Positions 6,198 through 9,247 of a stretch of DNA of 9,247 nt are shown here, one piece after another; position 1 is the first letter of the stretch, and each line of letters opens with the position of its first letter. The notes below the pieces were generated by a model. It ran no database searches and was not told the DNA's origin. It was given only the letters and a program-made list of their open reading frames with translations. A program made the translations under genes and the position numbers. Source of the stretch: UBA4246 sp045113475. Its GTDB lineage: Bacteria; Bacillota; Clostridia; Christensenellales; Aristaeellaceae. The stretch is from the NCBI GenBank assembly GCA_045113475.1, contig JBGUIY010000163.1, positions 1-9,247 of the forward strand. The letters run 5' to 3'.

Positions 6198-6905
6198 ATG
6201 GCCATTCCTCTCAGACATGAGCTGAAATTTCTGCTGAGCCCTTTGCAGGTGAACGTGCTCCGGCGCAACCTTCTGCCGGTGCTCAGCCTGGATCCCCACG
6301 CCGCCAGGAACGGAGGGCAGTATTCCATCCGCTCCCTCTATTTCGATACGGCTGAGGACGACTCACTGTATGAAAAAATGAGCGGCATCTATTACCGCCA
6401 GAAGTACCGTATCCGGATCTACAACTATTCGGACGCCTCCATCTTCCTGGAATGCAAAAGCAAATACGGCGACCTGATCTCCAAGCGGTCCCTGAAGATC
6501 CCCCGCGACCTGGCCGACCAGATCATCGCGGGCGATCCGGACGGGCTGGAGAAGACCCATTACGGCCTGCTGAGCGACGTGTACCGGGAAATGCGCACCC
6601 GGCTTTTGCACCCCGTGGTCATCGTGGATTATGACCGGGAGGCCTATCTGCATCCCGCGGAGACCGTGCGCATCACCTTCGACAAGAACCTGCATTCCGG
6701 CCTCGGCAGCACCGATATGTTCAACCCTTATGTGCCCACCGTTTCCCCCTTCGACGAGCCCTGGACGATCCTTGAAGTCAAATACGACCGGATCCTCCCG
6801 CCCTACATTGCCGACGTACTCTCCTGGGCCGTGCCCGAAGCCTGCCGCAGCGCAGTCTCGAAGTATACGTGGTGCAGAAGGTTCGAACGGAAGGACGACA
6901 TCTGA
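6198..6905 (+). CDS. VTC-domain polyphosphate polymerase
   Basis: A 235-residue cytoplasmic protein matching the VTC catalytic domain, a tunnel-shaped triphosphate-tunnel fold. In yeast Vtc4 this domain makes polyphosphate from ATP with a divalent metal. The charged tunnel motifs are present in order: RHELKF (6-11), SLYFDT (46-51), KYRIRIY (69-75), ECKSKYGD (85-92), VDYDREAY (143-150), VRITFDKNL (157-165), ILEVKYD (191-197) and SKYTWC (221-226). There is no SPX sensor domain and no membrane segment, unlike yeast Vtc4. The start lies three bases after the DUF4956 stop and has no clear ribosome binding site, so translation is probably coupled to the upstream gene. The start is supported by RHELKF sitting at residue 6, as in relatives. 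Polyphosphate synthesis is inferred from the family, not shown here. Confidence 0.9.
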   Translation: MAIPLRHELKFLLSPLQVNVLRRNLLPVLSLDPHAARNGGQYSIRSLYFDTAEDDSLYEKMSGIYYRQKYRIRIYNYSDASIFLECKSKYGDLISKRSLKIPRDLADQIIAGDPDGLEKTHYGLLSDVYREMRTRLLHPVVIVDYDREAYLHPAETVRITFDKNLHSGLGSTDMFNPYVPTVSPFDEPWTILEVKYDRILPPYIADVLSWAVPEACRSAVSKYTWCRRFERKDDI

Positions 6906-6926
6906 TTCTGAAAGCGAGACTATTCC

Positions 6927-7685
6927 ATGCTTGAACTGAAGAACATCTCCTTTAACGTAGACAATGAGGGTCAGGACAAGGAGATCATCCGCAATGTGAG
7001 CCTGACCCTGCCTGACGGACAGCTGACGGTCGTCACCGGCCCCAACGGCGGCGGCAAGTCCACCCTCGCCCGCCTGATCGCCGGCATCGAAAAACCGGTC
7101 TCCGGCCAGATCATCTGGAACGGACAGGACATCACCGGCTGGAGCGTTACCGAGCGCGCCCGCGCAGGTATCGCCTTCGCCTTCCAGCAGCCCGTCCGCT
7201 TCAAGGGCATTCAGGTGATCGACCTGATCCGCCTGGCAGCGGGCAAGACAGTGACCGTTGCCGACGCCTGCCAGTACCTGAGCCGCGTGGGCCTCTGCGC
7301 CAGGGACTATATCGACCGCGAAGTGAACGCCAGCCTGTCCGGCGGCGAGCTCAAGCGTATCGAGATCGCCACCGTGCTGGCCCGCAGCGCCGCGCTCACC
7401 ATCTTCGACGAGCCGGAAGCCGGCATCGACCTGTGGAGCTTCCAGAACCTGATCGAAGTGTTCGAAGACATGCGGGCAGCCATCGCCGGCAGCTCCATCC
7501 TGATCATTTCCCACCAGGAGCGCATCCTCAATATCGCCGACGAAGTCGTGGTGCTCAAGGACGGCCAGGTAGCCGCCCAGGGTCCGAAGGACGAGATCCT
7601 GCCCGGGCTGATCGGCACCCCCTCTGCGGTGCCTGAATGCCGGATCAATACAGAAGCGGGAGGGACACGCAATGGTGAAGCTTGA
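6927..7685 (+). CDS. sufC: SufC-type Fe-S cluster assembly ATPase (SmsC-like)
   Basis: Cytoplasmic ABC-type ATPase that drives Fe-S cluster assembly on its SufB/SufD-type partner; it is not a transporter. The 252-residue product has Walker A GPNGGGKST (38-46), a Q-loop at FAFQQP (84-89), signature LSGGELKR (137-144), Walker B LTIFDEP (157-163), D-loop EAGID (164-168) and the switch His in ISHQ (H196). The partner gene overlaps its 3' end by 14 bases, which supports the SufC assignment over a general ABC transporter ATPase. The ribosome binding site is weak (AGCGAG, 6913-6918) and the gene starts 21 bases after the VTC stop, with no convincing promoter between. It may therefore be read from the upstream operon. 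With no sufS, sufU or sufD in view, this fits the minimal two-gene SUF-like (SMS) arrangement of anaerobes. Confidence 0.88.
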   Translation: MLELKNISFNVDNEGQDKEIIRNVSLTLPDGQLTVVTGPNGGGKSTLARLIAGIEKPVSGQIIWNGQDITGWSVTERARAGIAFAFQQPVRFKGIQVIDLIRLAAGKTVTVADACQYLSRVGLCARDYIDREVNASLSGGELKRIEIATVLARSAALTIFDEPEAGIDLWSFQNLIEVFEDMRAAIAGSSILIISHQERILNIADEVVVLKDGQVAAQGPKDEILPGLIGTPSAVPECRINTEAGGTRNGEA

Positions 7686-8598
7686 CGAGATCCAGAAGCG
7701 CCTGCTTCGCGAGGTGGCAGACCTGCACGAAGTGCCGGAAGGCGCGTACAATATCCGTTCCAACAGCAAGTCCGTCGGACGGCAGTCCACCGCCAATATC
7801 GAGATCATCCCCAAGACCGACGTGAGCGGCCTTGAGATCCGGATACGCCCGGGCACGAAGCGCGAGAGCGTGCACATCCCCGTGGTCATGACCGAAAGCG
7901 GCCTCACCGAAGTGGTTTACAACGACTTCTATATCGGCGAAGGTTCCGACGTCACGATCATCGCCGGTTGCGGCATCGACAACTGCGGCAACCAGGACAG
8001 CCAGCACGACGGCATCCACCGCTTTTTCGTGGGCAAAAACGCCCGCATCCGCTACGTGGAAAAGCACTACGGCTCCGGCGACGGCAAGGGCAAGCGCATC
8101 CTGAACCCCGTGACTGAGGTCTATCAGGATGAGGGCAGCTCCGTCGAGATGGAAATGGTGCAGATCAAGGGCGTGGACGACACGACCCGCACCACGAAAG
8201 CTGAGCTTGCCAGTAACGCGAAGCTGGTGGTCCGTGAGCGCCTGATGACACACGGCGTACAGCAGGCCATCAGCGTGTACGACGTCCGCCTGAACGGCGA
8301 AGGCGCCAGCGCCGACGTGGTTTCCCGATCGGTGGCCCGGGACGACTCCTACCAGAAGTTCGACGCCAAGCTGGTGGGCAACGCCGCCTGCAACGGGCAT
8401 ACGGAGTGCGACTCCATCATTATGGACCACGGCCGCATCCTGGCCGTTCCCGGCCTTGAAGCCAACAACGTGGATGCAGCCCTCGTGCACGAGGCCGCCA
8501 TCGGCAAGATCGCCGGCGACCAGATCATCAAGCTGATGACCCTGGGCCTCACCGAGCAGGAAGCCGAAGAGCAGATCGTGAACGGGTTCCTGAAATAA
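7672..8598 (+). CDS. sufB: SufB/SufD-family Fe-S scaffold protein (SmsB-like)
   Basis: Scaffold subunit that holds nascent Fe-S clusters and works with the SufC ATPase. At 308 residues it is much shorter than E. coli SufB (about 495), matching the compact single scaffold of minimal SUF-like systems. The central beta-helix region contains GCGIDNCG (99-106, C100 and C105). The C-terminal core has CNGHTECDSIIMD (240-252) and VHEAAIGKI (272-280), ending in helices typical of the family. C246 in the ECDS motif probably matches the catalytic SufB cysteine, and H273/E274 the cluster-site residues; these matches are by eye. The start codon lies inside sufC, with GGGAGGG about seven bases upstream, so the two are translated together. 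A terminator follows the stop. SufB and SufD types are not cleanly separable in this short form, but the retained cysteine favours a SufB-like role. Confidence 0.87.
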   Translation: MVKLDEIQKRLLREVADLHEVPEGAYNIRSNSKSVGRQSTANIEIIPKTDVSGLEIRIRPGTKRESVHIPVVMTESGLTEVVYNDFYIGEGSDVTIIAGCGIDNCGNQDSQHDGIHRFFVGKNARIRYVEKHYGSGDGKGKRILNPVTEVYQDEGSSVEMEMVQIKGVDDTTRTTKAELASNAKLVVRERLMTHGVQQAISVYDVRLNGEGASADVVSRSVARDDSYQKFDAKLVGNAACNGHTECDSIIMDHGRILAVPGLEANNVDAALVHEAAIGKIAGDQIIKLMTLGLTEQEAEEQIVNGFLK

Positions 8599-8628
8599 AC
8601 CGTATATTTCAGAATCGTATACAGCAGA

Positions 8629-8669
8629 AATGACCCGCCCCGAAGCACCGGAGCGGGTCATTCATTTTG
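8629..8669. terminator. Bidirectional intrinsic terminator between the plus-strand operon and tctA
   Basis: AATGACCCGC (8629-8638) pairs perfectly with GCGGGTCATT (8653-8662), ten base pairs with a 14-base loop that can pair further. On the plus strand it is followed by TTCATTTTG, and on the minus strand by a shorter ATTTC run. It lies 30 bases after the scaffold-gene stop and 17 bases beyond the end of the convergent tctA gene, so it can serve both. Confidence 0.85.
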
Positions 8670-8679
8670 CATCGTTCAG

Positions 8680-9247
8680 TTATTTTGCTTTTTTCTTGTT
8701 GAGATGGTCCTGGATCATCGGCCAGGCGATCGCGGCGATGGAGATCACGAAGAGGATGATCGTCAGCGGGCGGTTGTACAGGCCAGCCCAGCTGCCCTTG
8801 CCGACCACCGGGATCTGGCTGAAGTTGGTTTCCATCAGCTTGCCCAGCACAACGCCCAGCACCACCGGCGCGGCGGGGTATTTGTACTTCTTCATCATCC
8901 AGCCCAGCAGGCCGAAGATGAGGCAGAACACCACATGCACGATGTTCTTTTCCACCGCGTAGCTGCCCAGGATCGAGAAGGAGAAGATGAGCGGGTACAG
9001 GATCGTCTTCGGGATGGCCGTCACGCGTACCCACAGCTTGCTGCCCAGCACGCCCACCGCCGCCATGATGACGTGCGCCACGAACATGCTGGCGAACAGC
9101 GTGTAAACCAGTGCCGGATTCTTGGTGAACAGTTCGGGACCGGGCGTCAGATTATGGATCATCAGCGCGCCGATAAGCACCGCGGCCGTAGAACTGCCGG
9201 GAATACCCAGAGCCAGCAGCGGCACCATGGCGCCGCCGACGGAGCCG
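8680..9247 (-). CDS. tctA: Tripartite tricarboxylate transporter permease TctA, C-terminal part (cut by window edge)
   Basis: Large membrane subunit of a TctABC-type transporter, which imports citrate or other carboxylates using a cation gradient and a periplasmic or surface binding protein (TctC). The frame is open to the window edge. The visible 188 residues are the C-terminal part of a family usually about 500 long. The hallmark PLLALGIPGSSTAAVLIGAL followed by IHNLTPGPELF matches the conserved TctA segment. Several hydrophobic helices follow and a short basic tail (NKKKAK) ends the protein. The ATG at 9228 is internal, because the conserved glycine-rich stretch GSVGGA continues upstream of it in frame. 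tctA is normally last in a tctC-tctB-tctA operon, so the partners are expected beyond the right edge. Substrate cannot be told. Confidence 0.93.
   Translation of the reverse strand, partial: GSVGGAMVPLLALGIPGSSTAAVLIGALMIHNLTPGPELFTKNPALVYTLFASMFVAHVIMAAVGVLGSKLWVRVTAIPKTILYPLIFSFSILGSYAVEKNIVHVVFCLIFGLLGWMMKKYKYPAAPVVLGVVLGKLMETNFSQIPVVGKGSWAGLYNRPLTIILFVISIAAIAWPMIQDHLNKKKAK

Noticed and set aside
3720..6299. An 859-codon open frame on the minus strand opposite the CotH-family and DUF4956 genes
   Set aside because: Its product is rich in His, Val, Asp, Gln and Gly with no recognisable domain, as expected from the antisense of GC-rich, codon-biased genes. The opposite strand has clear domain matches and good ribosome binding sites.
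6363..7907. A 514-codon minus-strand open frame opposite the VTC and sufC genes
   Set aside because: It is the antisense of two well-supported genes, has low-complexity composition and no family motifs.
7645..8661. A 338-codon minus-strand open frame opposite the scaffold gene
   Set aside because: It is an antisense shadow with no motifs, and it runs across the terminator at 8629-8669.

Overview
The window reads as a chromosomal segment of a GC-rich (roughly 60% by eye) anaerobic member of the Bacillota, most likely class Clostridia. The grounds are strong GGAGG-type ribosome binding sites, TTGnnn-17-TATAAT promoters, compact intrinsic terminators, a QueH-type epoxyqueuosine reductase, a two-gene minimal SUF-like Fe-S system, and a CotH-family protein with lamin-tail domains. 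The species cannot be named from the sequence. Both edge genes are cut by the window: a MATE transporter on the left and TctA on the right. No rRNA, tRNA, CRISPR array, insertion sequence or origin was seen, and no gene-free stretch exceeds 155 bases.

Layout. On the minus strand at the left are a MATE family transporter (N-terminal 185 residues) and a small secreted cadherin-like-domain protein, separated by a terminator and a good promoter. A divergent intergenic region then leads to plus-strand queH (tRNA queuosine). After queH a strong extended -10 promoter and a structured leader begin a tightly spaced plus-strand run of five genes: a 1028-residue membrane-anchored CotH-family protein, a DUF4956 membrane protein, a VTC-domain polyphosphate polymerase, a SufC-type ATPase and a SufB/SufD-type scaffold. 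A hairpin that can serve both strands closes this run. The minus-strand tctA gene (tripartite tricarboxylate transporter) ends at that hairpin.

How the genes may work together. The most interesting unit is the CotH / DUF4956 / VTC cassette (2391-6905). The VTC protein has the charged tunnel motifs of polyphosphate polymerases but no membrane or SPX domain of its own. DUF4956 supplies a four-helix membrane part with a cytoplasmic-looking tail. CotH is a type II membrane protein whose predicted kinase fold faces outward behind three lamin-tail domains. A reasonable but unproven model is that polyphosphate made inside the cell is handed to or through the membrane protein and used or controlled by the outward-facing CotH kinase. 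The SufC/SufB pair lies only 21 bases downstream and may share transcripts. It is more likely a housekeeping minimal Fe-S assembly system (SmsC/SmsB-like) than part of the polyphosphate pathway.
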